64,000 nt of DNA from Hyaloscypha bicolor E (taxonomy: Eukaryota; Ascomycota; Leotiomycetes; Helotiales; Hyaloscyphaceae): positions 2,193,762-2,257,761 of the forward strand of contig NW_020194667.1 of assembly GCF_002865645.1 (NCBI RefSeq). Direction: 5' to 3'. Made by a program: the position numbers and the translations under genes. Each line of letters starts with the position of its first letter. The stretch's first letter is position 1. The notes beneath the pieces were generated by a model. It was not told where the DNA came from, made no database searches, and saw only the letters and a program-made list of their open reading frames with translations. Shown piece by piece: positions 1-11,244 of this stretch.

Positions 1-677
1 TCTATTGGTTCGCAACCGAAGCCAGCATTTCTGGCAGCTGTGAGAGTGGCAGCTTTTGCTTCATCGGACCAAATAGCTGGCAGTGTGATCCAGCACTCCA
101 TTGGTGTTTTTTCAAAAGTCGAATCGGTCAACTGTTGGCGAAGAATTTTGGATACATATAGGTACACTTCGTGCAAGAAGTCCTCACAAACCCCCGGGGC
201 ATCGCGAAAAGAAGGTAATTGGAACATCCCAGGGCCTACAATACCGGAAAGGGATGGGTCGTCATGTTCGCCTACGGCTGCATTCTTGTCAAGCAGGAGT
301 TTAGTCCACGAGTAAGATTTAAGCTTGGGGTAGACCTCGAAGCCCCATTTGTTGGTACCGATCTTTGGATTCTCTTTGCTGTACGCGATCCTCGTTGGTG
401 TTTTCCACGATCCATAGGGGTCTCCGGGCCAAGTCGAGATAATCTTGATATCATCTACGCTACTCTTGCTGCTTTTGTCCGTGGTTACGTAACTGACACC
501 TGCAACAATGTTAAAAATGGAAATGTTCAAGCAGAATACAACCTGCATACCTGAAAAGGTCGTGCCATAATCAATTCCCACGATGATTTTGTGTTTAGGC
601 ACATTATCGAGTGACGAGATGGCATTCATCCTTTTCACTAGGTCAGAAAGAATGTCGCCTGTGCTCTGAGAACTCAT
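1..677 (-). CDS. Hsp70-like ATPase, 5' part (runs off the window)
   Basis: N-terminal about 208 residues of a fungal Hsp70/actin-fold ATPase. Exon 1 is 677-551, an intron of 51 nt is 550-500 (GT..CAG), exon 2 is 499-1 and continues outside the window. The start ATG at 677-675 is followed by MSSQSTGDIL. Residues 31-42 read IIVGIDYGTTFSG across the splice, which is the phosphate-1 loop of Hsp70-type nucleotide-binding domains (DxGTT). The sequence then runs on with VSYVTTDK, STWPGDPYGSW and ECWITLPAIWSDEAK, typical of the divergent cytosolic 'Hsp70-like' proteins expanded in filamentous fungi rather than of canonical Ssa/BiP chaperones. The substrate domain is not visible, so chaperone activity cannot be judged. 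It is transcribed divergently from the gene at 1377. The family call is firm; the precise role is unknown. Confidence 0.87.
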   Translation of the reverse strand, partial: MSSQSTGDILSDLVKRMNAISSLDNVPKHKIIVGIDYGTTFSGMQVVFCLNISIFNIVAGVSYVTTDKSSKSSVDDIKIISTWPGDPYGSWKTPTRIAYSKENPKIGTNKWGFEVYPKLKSYSWTKLLLDKNAAVGEHDDPSLSGIVGPGMFQLPSFRDAPGVCEDFLHEVYLYVSKILRQQLTDSTFEKTPMECWITLPAIWSDEAKAATLTAARNAGFGCEPI

Positions 678-1376
678 GGTGGTGAATGAAAGCAACAATA
701 GGTGGGTGAAGAAGGACCGTGTCAATGTCGAAGGTTGATGCTAACGTATGTTACGGATATATGGAGGTTGGCCGCCTCACAATGCGACCCGAAGGATTTA
801 GTTTCGTCTCGGAGTTGCCGCTCCTTGCAATACGGAGTATATGTTCTGAGTATTCCACACCGTTGGATTTGGCTATGATAGGTCAATCATGCACGAATTA
901 GGCAAGTGGAGAACGATGCAACCGCTCGCAGAGGGTTTCGGGCCGGCCTAAGGGGCGTGAGATTGAGACCGTGTCACCTCCGGCTGCATCTGCACCACGA
1001 AATGTTTCGGCAGCATGTCGGGTCCATCGATCCCGCACGTTAGACCTTTCACGAGCCCTCAACATTTCATCAATTCCACCCGCTGTTCAGTTGCCGACTG
1101 TCTGAATAAGCGCTTGACTGTTTCCATTTGGCCGAAACAATGCCACCGCCGGATGCTCGCAGCCAGGGGCTCCGGCCGCCAAATGCAGTAGGCGCAACAC
1201 CTAATCCCTTGATCGTGCTACTCACTCCATACTTTTGCAAGATTATAAAGCTTACATTGTCCAAATTTAGGAGACAGACGAATTGAACAACACTCAGAAG
1301 CAAGGTAAATTATCTCGCAGCGGCAAACCAAGTGCTAATTCAAACGCGGCCTTGGCAGCAGGTGTACGTACACAAT
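678..1376. promoter_or_regulatory. Intergenic region between two divergent genes
   Basis: About 700 bp without a credible gene, lying between the start codons of the Hsp70-like gene (-) and the coiled-coil gene (+). It must carry both promoters. I see no well-formed heat-shock element array or other named operator. Short reading frames here are not supported. Confidence 0.45.
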
Positions 1377-3085
1377 ATGTCTTCGAACAACTCGAACCAA
1401 CAAGATCAGCGCACTTCGCAGAAAACCGGCGAAAAAGATTTTCCATCGCCTAATCAGATGATGGAAGGTCCATCGAATTCATCCCATACCAGGAAGAATG
1501 CATCTGTTGCCAACACTTCGGCTGCGGATAGCTATGAATACGAAGATGAAGAGTTTCCACCACAGGTCCGGAACTCAAAGCACATGGCATCAGAACAGGG
1601 GTATACAAAACCTGGTGAGTACTTTAATTTGTGCTGCAATTCAAGAGCTAACGCCACCCTTTCCTAGATGTCGACGAGTCTCCTGGTCTCATACAAAGAC
1701 TGTTTTCCCTTGGTAGATCCAACCCGCCAAGTACAGACCTGGAACGACCCCCACACCCAAAGCAATCACGCAAACCTAGCCTTGCAGGGCAATCCCCAAA
1801 CCAGTTAAAAGCAACAAGTGGTACGGGCAAACAAATATCAAAGGGGGAACCAGCTCAGGCGGAGGAATTAACGCAGACATTCAATCAAGCGGTGAAGCAG
1901 AAGGAAGCAGAATGGAAAGCAAAGGAAATAAAACTTGAGCAACAGCTTGAGCATATACAAAGTCAAAATCAGCGTCTGGAGAATGGGATCCAGCAGATCC
2001 AAGGTGAGCTGGAACATCGCACGCGCATATTGGAAGCCAAGGTGCAGGAAGTCAAGTCCGAAAAGGAAAAGGTCGAAGCTGAATATAGCTTATTCCTTCG
2101 CCAGAAACAAGAAGAAAAATTCAAAGAGATGGATTCTTGGCTTCCCGTTGAGGGAAGCAAAGTGATTGGTGATCTCGAGAGGCTCAAGAGGGATATGAGG
2201 TCCGTCGGAAAGGGGATGGCGACAGATGACTCGTCCGTCTTTCAGCGACTTGATGAAGCTGACCATGCGGCTTTGCTGAATGACCTTGCGGAAGTCTGCG
2301 TGTTGACCAATGGTGGACTTCCAGAAGAACTGACCTCTTCGAGGTCTCCTGCACTTCTTCTGAACGCCCTACTCGCCCACCATGTGTATACGACCTTTTT
2401 TAAAAATCCATTTTTCTTTCTGGGAAATGGGCTAGGAGATGTTCTTCCTCAATCAGGGCTGGATAGCTTGCTGAACGAAATATACAGCCGCACGGAACAA
2501 GGTAAGTGTGTTCAGGACTCTTGGACTTTAGGAGATGGTAAAAACACAACTAATCTGTGCGACACAGCAAACCAAGAAGAGGCTCATATATGGCGCTCTC
2601 AAACATTAAGACTCTTACTGCCTCAGCTGAGAGATGATGCAACAAGTCAGGAAAAAGAATTGCATCGTTGGACGTCTGAATTGATTTCCAATGTTGCAAA
2701 CTTGCAAGCTGCACATTTCTTAGAAGGTCCAGCTCGACATCTGATCCGTGACGGAGCCGAAACCAATTCTGGTAGCAAACTTCAAAGTATATACCAGATG
2801 GCAGCGAATATTTCTTACATGATGTGGACGAGGAGGGCGACTTTGAAGTGTTACACTTTGAGACACCTACACCAGCAAACGTTTCATCCAGAGAGTAAAA
2901 ATCTCATTCCGCATTCCTCAGTGAAATTTGATCAATTTGAGGACCAACTCGAAGGCAGACCCATTAGCCTGATCGTACATCCACTTTTAGAACTATACGG
3001 GACAAACGACGCCAAGAATTATGACCGAGGATCAGTATGGGCACCTGCAGAAGTGTGGCTCGATAGCAGAAAACCGACTCAGTGA
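1377..3085 (+). CDS. Coiled-coil protein of unknown function
   Basis: Three exons predicted: 1377-1614, 1668-2501 and 2568-3085, giving 529 residues. Intron 1 (1615-1667, 53 nt) is needed to join the frames. Intron 2 (2502-2567, 66 nt) is inferred from GTAAGT, an ACTAAT branch-like site and CAG; it is a multiple of three with no stop, so its retention would add 22 residues. The N-terminus (about 1-150) is polar, Ser/Gln/Pro-rich and probably disordered. Roughly residues 155-230 form a strong Glu/Lys/Gln coiled coil (KEIKLEQQLEHIQSQNQRLE). The C-terminal 270 residues look globular and end in a conserved-looking ISLIVHPLLELYGT...GSVWAPAEVWLDS motif that I associate with uncharacterised fungal proteins. 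There is no signal peptide or membrane segment. Start chosen as the first in-frame ATG. It is divergent from the Hsp70-like gene, so shared regulation is possible but unproven. Confidence 0.75.
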
Positions 3086-3330
3086 TGTAGTTGCCCCAAA
3101 CGCAATTTGAGGCGGGAAAGGATGAAAGCATAGATTATTGATCACAGACTATCAAGAGATTGAAGGCTATGCAAGAAGACGTTTCCTAGATTCGAGATTC
3201 GCATCTCACCTTGTCGTGCTGGGAAAGGATTTCCATTCTGCAAAAAAGCTTAATGAACTGACTCTCCTAATCTCACTAACCTGCCTTTGAACCCCATAAG
3301 GTGAGGGGAGGCCAGTAGGGCGCCAAAAAC

Positions 3331-3502
3331 TCGCTTCCGCGTTTTGTTCGCTAGCTACTCTCCCCCCCCCCTAATTAAATGTAACAGTGGGTCCCCGCAA
3401 AACCAGCCTGGCACGGTCCAGTTGCCATACCAAAAAACCCCTGCACTTGGACCCACTGTTACATTTATTTAGGGGGGGGAGAGTAGCTAGCGGCCTCAGT
3501 AG
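3331..3502 (+). repeat. Dispersed repeat copy, interrupted by a MITE
   Basis: The left piece 3331-3355 (TCGCTTCCGCGTTTTG.. to GCTAGC) and the right piece 3484-3502 (TAGCTAGCGGCCTCAGTAG) resemble the repeat copies at 61152-61223 (same strand) and 31286-31351 (opposite strand). All three share TCGCTTC..GTCCGCTAGC followed by GGCCTCAGTA. The sequence is continuous if the intervening 126-bp element plus one TA is removed. The family is not identified. Confidence 0.6.
3358..3483. mobile_element. 126-bp MITE with TA target duplication
   Basis: Terminal inverted repeats 3358-3394 and 3449-3483 match over about 35 bp (CTCTCCCCCCC..AAATGTAACAGTGGGTCC and its complement), with a 54-bp unique centre. 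TA dinucleotides sit immediately outside both ends (3356-3357 and 3484-3485), as expected for a Tc1/mariner-mobilised non-autonomous element. Removing the element restores a site matching the paralogous repeats elsewhere in the window, so insertion is well supported. It has no coding capacity. Confidence 0.75.
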
Positions 3503-3723
3503 GTTAGCACGGTCGGGATAACGTTGACCTGAATACGAATTGTGGTTAGCGTGCTGACTCGAGCAAGGACGCTGCCCAGTCGGAGATAAGGTAAGACCAC
3601 GCCTCATATAGTATAACCTCCTGTCCTTCACGATGCTCCTGCTACAAACTATCCGGCCATCCATCCCACTAACTTCAGTTCGTTCTTCCGTTGCAACTCT
3701 GCTTCAAAAAGAAACTGGGCAAG

Positions 3724-5110
3724 ATGGTGACCACGACTCTGGAACCGCAATGTTCGGGGGTAAGCACGAATAAAGGAAGACGAAAGCCTCACAGGAAGTC
3801 TCGTAAGGGTTGTGCTTGCTGTAAAATACGAAGAGTGAAGGTAAAGTACTGTAAAAAGTCCCTCCCCAGAGCCAACCAGCTGATGTTCCGCTGTAGTGTG
3901 ATGAGACCAAGCCGGTATGCAAGAAATGTGTAGCGTTTGGAGCCACTTGTACCTATGATCGGAAGGCAGCGGACCTCCAGATGTCCTTCGAGGGCACAGG
4001 AACTATCATCAACACGACGAATCTACCGCCTACAACAAAGTACACCTTTATCAACCTGAATAAAGTCCCCAGTTTTCAATACCCCGTAATTCAAGACAAT
4101 GATTTTACCTTGAGGCTGGACAGCATGGGCATGGAACGACTCGGCCGTTTCTTCAAGAGGACAGCATTATCCATCGGCACAGCAAAAGCTGGTCACATCT
4201 TCCAGGATAGCACGCTCGGCATTGCCTTCACGGTAAGAATCCCCATTGGGTGTTCAGAGCAAGACTGACCCTGTCCCAGCATCCATACTTGATGCACGTC
4301 ATTCAGACCATAACCGCGATCCACGATCGCTATATCACTGGCCCTGCTGCGTCACACTCAACACTAGAAGAAGTGTTCCACCTATCTCAAGCCGCCGCTC
4401 TGTTCAACCAAAAGTTGTCCGGCCCAATCCATCCAGATGACCGAGACGCTCTTTGGGCAACAGCAGGCCTCTTAAGTCAAATTGCCTTTGCATTCGTCGA
4501 CGCATCAACACCAGAAGAAGCGTGGCCCCTCAAAGGACAAGATCCGACTGATCTTGAATGGATCGCGATGAGCGAGAACAAGATGGCCATTTGGGAAATC
4601 GCTAATCCCTTGAGACCGGAAAGCATCTTCCATGGGCTTGTGATGGACCTAGTGAGACTTGACCAGCTTTGTGGTCCTTCCGAACCAAACATTGCGAATC
4701 TCCCACCTCTCTTCGTCAAAGTCTTTGAGCTCGAGAACGAATCGATAGCGGAGGCCTGTCCATATCGCACGAGTGTTCTGCTGCTATCTTCGCTGATGCC
4801 GATTGAATGCACCCGGGACACGTTGGTCAAATTTCTGGGATTCGCAAGTCATATGAATCCGAAATACAAATTGCTGTTGACACAGAAAGACCCGAAGGCA
4901 CTCTTGTTGCTCGCCTATTGGTATGCGAAGGTCTTGAATTCGGTGTGGTGGCTTGATCGACGGGCGACAATGGAGTGTCAGGCGGTAATTATCTACCTGG
5001 AGAGAAATCACCCAGATGAGGAGGATATATTGGAACTGCTGAAGTTCCCAAAGGAACGCTGTGGAATGTGGCGTAAGGGGCTGGGAATACTGCGGCATTG
5101 TTCGATGTAG
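3724..5110 (+). CDS. Zn2Cys6 fungal transcription factor
   Basis: Three exons: 3724-3840, 3897-4232 and 4280-5110, giving 427 residues; introns are 56 and 47 nt, both phase 0. The N-terminal binuclear zinc cluster has Cys30, Cys33, Cys40, Cys47, Cys50 and Cys57 (spacing 2-6-6-2-6), with the basic stretch KIRRVK and the preceding KPHRKSRKGC. Intron 1 falls exactly between Lys39 and Cys40, so the finger exists only in the spliced product. The remainder is an alpha-helical 'middle homology' type region (EEVFHLSQAAALFNQKL; DALWATAGLLSQIAF; WWLDRRATMECQAVI) resembling the sterol-uptake/Upc2-like class of C6 proteins. It is expected to be nuclear and DNA-binding; the target genes cannot be inferred. 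Neighbours do not form an obvious biosynthetic cluster. Start is the only ATG in frame before the finger. Confidence 0.88.
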
Positions 5111-7671
5111 AGTTCCAAGCAAGTCAAGTGTATTCTGCGATTCGTGCCTTCCAAAAAATAGCAAGAGAACACACGAATCAAAGGATGAGATATCGAAATG
5201 CCTTCCACATCAAGGCTGGGGTCCTCCGGGATACTTTTGGCTTTTATCAGACAGTTAACTCGAGCGAGCCGGGGTCCAAACCCATTGGAACCGACTGTTC
5301 CTGCCCCTCAGAACCTTATCTCTGGGCTCTGTTTTGTTGCACATCGATCAAATAAACGTTCCCAGGGTCCATGCTACCTCAGCCAAAGATATAAACAGGT
5401 GGGGATATTGTTGGAGCTGTATGGCCTCTGATTTGATGGTTGCTTAAATCGGGTGACCTATACGAGTGCGAGGAAAGGGTTAGCGAATAGGCTTCACTAG
5501 TTCCTCAGCCCACTTGCCTAATTCGTTCACATGCCATGCATCCCTTGTTTTTCGGCTGTTGAATCCTCCCGTTCCATGATAGCGAATAAACTTTCTTCCA
5601 AGCCATGTGGCTTCGCGACAGCCACTTATCATGAAGTTTCGTTTTGTTGATCCATGGTGATGTTGCTTGATGTAGCTTGTACCCAGCTAGCCTTACAGGT
5701 ATTGCTGCATGCAGAACACCATGGGTTCCCTTCCCTCTCGGCAGACTGCTCCGAGAATAGAGCTATCAGACGGAGGAACGTAAAGCCAACCTTCTCTGGA
5801 TACATGGGCAAATGGGAGGCTGCCCAATACCCGATGCACAGTGAAGTGAAATTCCTCAAGCTCCACGAAAAATTTTCTCTATCAGGCCGAAATCAAAACA
5901 CTATGGATCGCGAAAATCCCGAAGCGGTATTCCAGCAAGTTACAGATCGCGAACGTGGACGTCGCCAAGCATTGAGTGATGCATCAGATACGATCTATGC
6001 AGTTCCACCGGGTATTGAGGAGGTATCGCCGATGTGGATCCCTGGGAGACTGTGAATAGCGGAAAGCGTTTGTGGTACGTAGCATAGCCACGAGAAACGT
6101 ATCGCAGAAAGTTGAATTGCGTGTAGGAGACTCTTGACCGAGCGGCAGATTAATGTAAGTTTTATTTGGAGCGAAGGCGGGAGAAGGTTTCAGCAAGACT
6201 GACGCTTCTAGCTGATAGATGATTGTATTTTCTGGGACGATTGGAAATGGTAACTCTCTCTTGAGATCCACTCGTATTCGGATATAGCTGGACCTTGATT
6301 AATAACCACTTCAACATTAGGTCTTTCCTCGGTAGTGGCACAACGGCTGCTCGCGCCGGCCCCGGAACCGGGTGGTGCAATCCTGGCATACGCACTCATG
6401 GGCACAGTCGTGACAAGCAGCCAGCTGATTTGAACACAACAGATTCCCGTATACATTCCCCTAATTGATGGACAACTTCAAGAAACGTGAGGTTCAGCGT
6501 CTGGCAGTGGAGCCCGGAGAGATCAAAGGATCTGAACGGTGCGATTCAAGCGTCAAGCGTGGAGAGAAAGGGAAGGCTGGTGTTTCCAGATAGTAGGCTA
6601 TCGAAGGATAATGCGAGGGCGTTTATTAGGTGGGCTTGGGCACGGATCAACTGACCTTGATGGATTTCTGCTGTAATTTAATCAACAAGAGAACATGCGA
6701 CCAAGTATATAGAAAAGAAAGTGAACATAGCTGAGCATTCACAATTTAGATTACGGAGTGAATGAGTATGCGGTCGGCAATGACTAGACATCCCGAAGTC
6801 CCACAGAGCGTCACTTGAGTCTGCAATGCCCGAGCGGTGGGCTGAATTAAACGGCGAGTTCCAAAGAAATTTGCTTCTGAATGCTGCCTAGGAAGCTAAG
6901 CACTCCATCACAAGGTATCTGACTGCCATAACGACATTCGAAGGCTTATGCATATCTTTGAATGCTAGGCGCTTGCAAGCTTCAATAGCAGATACGGTGT
7001 GGCGCTTGCACCTCCCACATCTTTCAAAGCCCCAGGCGCGTATAGACTTCCGAGTTGGACCCCTTCGGGTCTCTACCCCTTCGCCAGCTATCCTCATTAT
7101 ATGTATCCAGAAATAGATGGGAGCTCATGGGATGCTGGCCTTTGAGGCTTTGATGCATGTAGAGGGTTGTTGTGAATTACGAGCGTGGGGAACGAGGGCT
7201 CTGCGAGAAAAACAGGAAGAGTTCTGCCTTCTGTCAGCAAGTTGTCTTTTCTATTCGACGACTCCATTTCAATGAGACATGTTTCGATGATGGAAAGGCC
7301 TCCAGAAAGGAGAAAATGAGAGGACGTTGAAATGGAGCGGGGTGACGCGATTGTGGCGCCGATAAATCCTCCCCGGATTGATAACCCCACGCTGCGGAGG
7401 TCTCGGATGCAACTGCACCGTCATCAACCACCAGAACCTCTAGATCTCTGAGATTTCACTTATTCATCTTCGAGGGCGTCGTTCTGCCAGCTGGATCTTC
7501 TTCTTAATTAACTCACTTCATTTGAGCCTTCGTTCAATCCCTTTACTTGAACTGTGTCTGAGCATCAACCGCCTCGATCAAATCCTCAAGTTACTCAACC
7601 TTGTCGTCTCCACCTGAACCTTGAGATCTGCACGTGAGCGAACCTCATCTCACCTCACTCCCAGCACCAAA
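5111..7671. other. Long intergenic region, no supported gene
   Basis: About 2.5 kb without a frame I can defend. Open frames near 5654-6055 (+) and 6888-7390 (-) lack recognisable domains, coherent exon structure or codon pattern. The last about 230 bp before the F-box start is C/T-rich, as is usual for fungal promoters and 5' leaders. Confidence 0.5.
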
Positions 7672-9195
7672 ATGGATTCTCCCCCACCAAAACCAAGCCT
7701 CAGAACCCGTCTCGGCCTCGCATTGCGCACCAAATCCCGCTCGGCTACCAAACTTGCAAAAGCACCGCCCTCAGAGCCCTTCAAAAAAGTCACCTCCTCA
7801 ACCACAACCAAATCGACATCCGCATCTACCTCCTCCGCCCTCTCCACATCTACCTCCTCCACCCTCTCTCCAGCCAGTCCAAACCCAAAACCCCGTCCCC
7901 TCGCCCACGGCGCGATATATCGCCCGACAGAAGACAACACCAACACGCAAACGGGCGAGCGGCGAGATGACACGGATTTACTGCACGGATTGATGCATCG
8001 GGAGTCAGACTCCTCCTTAGACTCCGCCTACGAACGGCTGAAACGGAAACGGGAAGAGGAAGTTGATGACCGACCGCCAGGAGAAGGAGATGTCGAGAAG
8101 CTGCCTGCGGATCTCTGGATCGCGATTGCGGACTTTTTGAGCCCCTGTGATGCAGCAAATCTAGCGTACGCGAGTAAAACGCTTGCGAGTAGGTTGGGCA
8201 CGGGGGCTTGGCAGGAGCTAAATCGTCCTGAGAATCTGAGAGAGAAAATCAAATTTCTGGGGGGCATGGATGGCAAGATGCCCGGTCACCTGTTGTGCTT
8301 TCTATGTGGGATATACCACGTGCGAACACAGGCGGGGAAAGAAAGGCTCAAAGCGACCAGCGTTATAAATCCTCTGTATATCTGCGGCTCGGTGGGGAAA
8401 CCGGGGTATAAGCCTCCCAGAACGAGGTTGACGCCAGGACATACACTCCCGTTTACGTTTGTTCAATTAGTTTTGCGAGCAAGGAAGTATGGGACAAGTT
8501 ATGGGATAGACGTCAACGAGTTAGGCAGGCGGTACAAAGATCCCTACAGCGAGTGGACGCATCAGACGCGGTACTATATACGTAAAGGGCACCTTCTCCT
8601 GCGCGTCACATCTCGCAGCTTCGCATCTCCTGGCCTCCCACCAAGCGGACAACGCCACCTCCTCTACTCCCGCGAAGACTACACGCCGTACTTCTCCGTG
8701 TGCGCGCACTGGCGGGACGGTGAACTAATGGACGTGTGCAAATGCGCGCTGGGGCATATCCCCAAGCATAGAGAGACCATCGCGCAGCAGATGAAGCGGG
8801 GTCCGCAGATCCAGGGCGCGCTGAGGAACCCGAATCCGATTGTCAGTCTTTGTAGCTTTTGTCGCCCGATGAGGCGGTGTCCGGAGTGTCCGAGTGAGTA
8901 TTTGGTTGAGCTTAAGTTGGCGGAGGACAAGAATGATCCGCTTGTGAAGTTTAAGCAGGCTATCACTGTGACGAGGTGGTGCGATTTGGGGGATGGGTCG
9001 AGCCCTATTGGTCCGGAATGGGCCGCCATCAATGGCGAGGGGGAGACGGCATATGATTCTTTTGCCAACATGGGACGCAGAGCTATCTCGGGGATCTTTG
9101 AGAGTCAGTCTGGGGTGACCATTCCTGGGCAAAGAATGCTGAGTCTTAATCCAAAGAACGAGAAGCTTGGCGAGGAGGGCCATGGGTGGTATTGA
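7672..9195 (+). CDS. F-box protein with Cys-rich C-terminal region
   Basis: Single exon, 507 residues from the ATG at 7672. A Ser/Thr/Pro/Lys-rich tail (1-140) is followed by an F-box at about 143-180 (LPADLWIAIADFL.., then SPCDAANLAYASKTLASRL), the motif that binds Skp1 in SCF ubiquitin ligases. Downstream are Cys-rich motifs: CFLCGIYH, CKCALGHIPKH and CSFCRPMRRCPECPSEYLVEL, then VTRWCDLGDGSSPIGPEWA. These match a common family of uncharacterised fungal F-box proteins; the clustered CxxC pairs may bind zinc. Probable role: substrate receptor for ubiquitination, target unknown. Its stop lies only 20 bp from the stop of the convergent Ecm33-like gene, so the 3' UTRs almost certainly overlap. 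Confidence 0.85.
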   Translation: MDSPPPKPSLRTRLGLALRTKSRSATKLAKAPPSEPFKKVTSSTTTKSTSASTSSALSTSTSSTLSPASPNPKPRPLAHGAIYRPTEDNTNTQTGERRDDTDLLHGLMHRESDSSLDSAYERLKRKREEEVDDRPPGEGDVEKLPADLWIAIADFLSPCDAANLAYASKTLASRLGTGAWQELNRPENLREKIKFLGGMDGKMPGHLLCFLCGIYHVRTQAGKERLKATSVINPLYICGSVGKPGYKPPRTRLTPGHTLPFTFVQLVLRARKYGTSYGIDVNELGRRYKDPYSEWTHQTRYYIRKGHLLLRVTSRSFASPGLPPSGQRHLLYSREDYTPYFSVCAHWRDGELMDVCKCALGHIPKHRETIAQQMKRGPQIQGALRNPNPIVSLCSFCRPMRRCPECPSEYLVELKLAEDKNDPLVKFKQAITVTRWCDLGDGSSPIGPEWAAINGEGETAYDSFANMGRRAISGIFESQSGVTIPGQRMLSLNPKNEKLGEEGHGWY

Positions 9196-9215
9196 ATGCT
9201 CAATGCCAGAAGAGA

Positions 9216-10682
9216 TCACCAGCGTCGTAACTTGATGATCCAGATTGCTATCCCAGACGAAATAGCAAATCCGCAGATCACGACCCCGAAACCGATGCCA
9301 ATCATCTTGGACTTATCGAATCTCGATTTCTGCTCCGCAGCGGCGGGAGTGGGCGATGGTGTCACATGGGTGAGGTTGACAGCTTGCGGTCCTCGTGCCG
9401 TGCAGTAAAGATTGCCTTTCAAGCAGCCGTCATTGAAGAGACTTGTGAAGTAGTCGCACACGTCGAGGAAAGTAGATGTTATGTTCATGTTGCCTCCCAC
9501 AGAGACAAGAACTGGAAAATAGCGGATGTGGACAATCCTGAGCAGAAAAGTTAGTCGAATTCTTGTTTTTAAAAAAGAAGACTTACGAGCCCATGTTTCC
9601 AACCATGGTGATATTTCCGGAGACAGTTTCAACCACGGGGAGTCCCTCGAATAAGAACAGACCATCGTTGTTTATGAGCTCGAAGGTGCCATGGATGGTT
9701 ATTAGATTGGGGAATCCCCAGTATTGCAACCCAGGGTTTCCTGCAATGAGAAGAACGTCGTGATAGGACGCCCCTGGAGCATCTTTGATCTCGTAGATCT
9801 CGGCATAACTCTCTCTTGGGTAAGTTATTGCTTCGACATAAGGACCGAGAGAAACAAGATTGGGGACGTGGAACTCCTCCAAATTCAAATTCTCGGCGAT
9901 TTCAAGACTGCTCGCGCTCACGGCGTTTATGCGAGTAACGTTACAGCCTCTCACTCTCGTGGTACCCATGTTTTGGAGGTCACTGGTGAAATTGGTATCA
10001 TCATTTCCTGTGACAAGTACTGCAGGGCTGGCTGTCCCGCCGAGATAGAGTGAGCCTCCAGAAGAGCTGAAGTTGAACGATGCCTCTACTACGCTTGTGA
10101 GATTCGGAAAGCTCAGCGAGCTGATGTTGTGGTAGGGGATCATGAACCTATATACTGTTCGTAGAGATTCCATTCCTGACCAAGAGCTGAGAGCCGGTAA
10201 ATTGATATTCAGGGAATCTCCAACGTCAGACAGAAGAGGGATGTCCAGAGTTGTAATTGTGTTTGTCTTGAGCCAGAGATTCTTCGTGACTGTGGTCAAT
10301 CGCGGAAACGAGATCGTAGTGGCGGGCGTATCCCATATTATGTCGAAGCCGTACAATGAGACCACATTTGGCAGACTAATTGTTCCTTGGATGCTTGAAT
10401 TGTACATGATCATAAGACTCCAAGTGATTGTTGTGCAGTTTATGATGAGCTCTATGTCGGCTTGAGTCTCGATGCCAACATAGTTATTATCTGGGAAGTC
10501 CTTCGCCGGAGCGAGACATGGATCTGGTCGATCTCGTGAGGCTACAGCCAAATCGTCATGTCAGTTGACACACGCAAAAGGATCAGACAGCGGTGAAAGG
10601 ACAGCCTCGTGGACGACCTACCAGCCAGGCCCAGAAGAGAGAAAAGGCTGAGCCCCACGCCGAGGGGAGCCATGGCGAGCAT
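9216..10682 (-). CDS. Ecm33-like cell-surface glycoprotein
   Basis: Three exons on the minus strand: 10682-10622, 10541-9587 and 9537-9216 (introns 80 and 49 nt), giving 445 residues. A signal peptide is encoded mostly by exon 1 (MLAMAPLGVGLSLFSLLGLA). The mature part starts near SRDRPDPC and is built of repeated short beta-strand motifs (ISFPRLTTV, LDIPLLSDVGDSLNI, LSFPNLTSVVEASF, WGFPNLITIHGTFELI, VSVGGNMNITSTF), the pattern of the Ecm33/receptor-L-like repeat family of fungal wall proteins. It has many N-glycosylation sequons. The C-terminus has one hydrophobic segment (about 417-440, MIGIGFGVVICGFAISS..) followed by KLRRW, which suggests a type I membrane anchor rather than a typical GPI signal. 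Role inferred: cell-wall organisation at the plasma membrane. Confidence 0.83.
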
Positions 10683-11244
10683 CTTGAACACGATTGAGAC
10701 GCAGGAGCATACAGCAAGCTAGGTGAAGCAAGAAGAAGCAGGGGGCATGTTGGGAGAGGGTGTCTGCGCAAAACGATGATGCCGTCCTCCAAGTTTTGCG
10801 TGTTTGTAGAAGAGTAGTCTAGAGATAAATCATATGGAAATGCTTGTGATGATAACAGACTTGTACAGGCTGCAATCTATCTTGTGCAACACCCTGAATG
10901 GGCAGGGTAAAATCGTCCACGCCACTGGGTCGCATCCTGACCTTTGCGAGGCTGTTCACGGGGCTGACTTCAGCTGCCCGGATCCAGAGAATGTTCAATA
11001 GCGTCACGAAAGAGGAAAGGGAAATTTTCCTTGCCGGGGATAGAGAGTTTCCAAGCTGGATCTTAGGAGGTGAGCTGCACCACGTTGGCATGGTGAGACA
11101 TTCGCGGGGTGAGAATTCGGGGGGCGATCAGTGCGGTGGTGCCTTCCGGGAAATTGCCAGGCTTCACCGCTTTCGAGATCGAAAATCCTTTGCCACGATT
11201 TATGCCATCAACACCACTCAATCCCGCCATCTATTTCGATTAAG
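10683..11244. promoter_or_regulatory. Intergenic region between divergent genes
   Basis: About 560 bp between the Ecm33-like start (-) and the dioxygenase start (+). Open frames through it continue from the dioxygenase exon or are unsupported. No distinct regulatory motif recognised. Confidence 0.4.

Larger units (their letters stand above)
3086..3723. other. Gene-free stretch holding nested repeats
   Basis: No gene recognised. It contains a dispersed repeat copy (3331-3502) split by a small MITE (3358-3483), both listed separately, and the upstream region of the Zn2Cys6 gene. Confidence 0.6.

Noticed and set aside
5654..6055. Open frame of 133 codons (+)
   Set aside because: No domain, no exon context, ordinary length for chance in this composition.
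6832..6846. ATGCCCGAGCGGT, similar to the D-arm of a tRNA-Leu
   Set aside because: No anticodon arm, T arm or acceptor stem can be built around it.
6888..7390. Minus-strand open frames
   Set aside because: Low-complexity, no recognisable protein features; likely intergenic.
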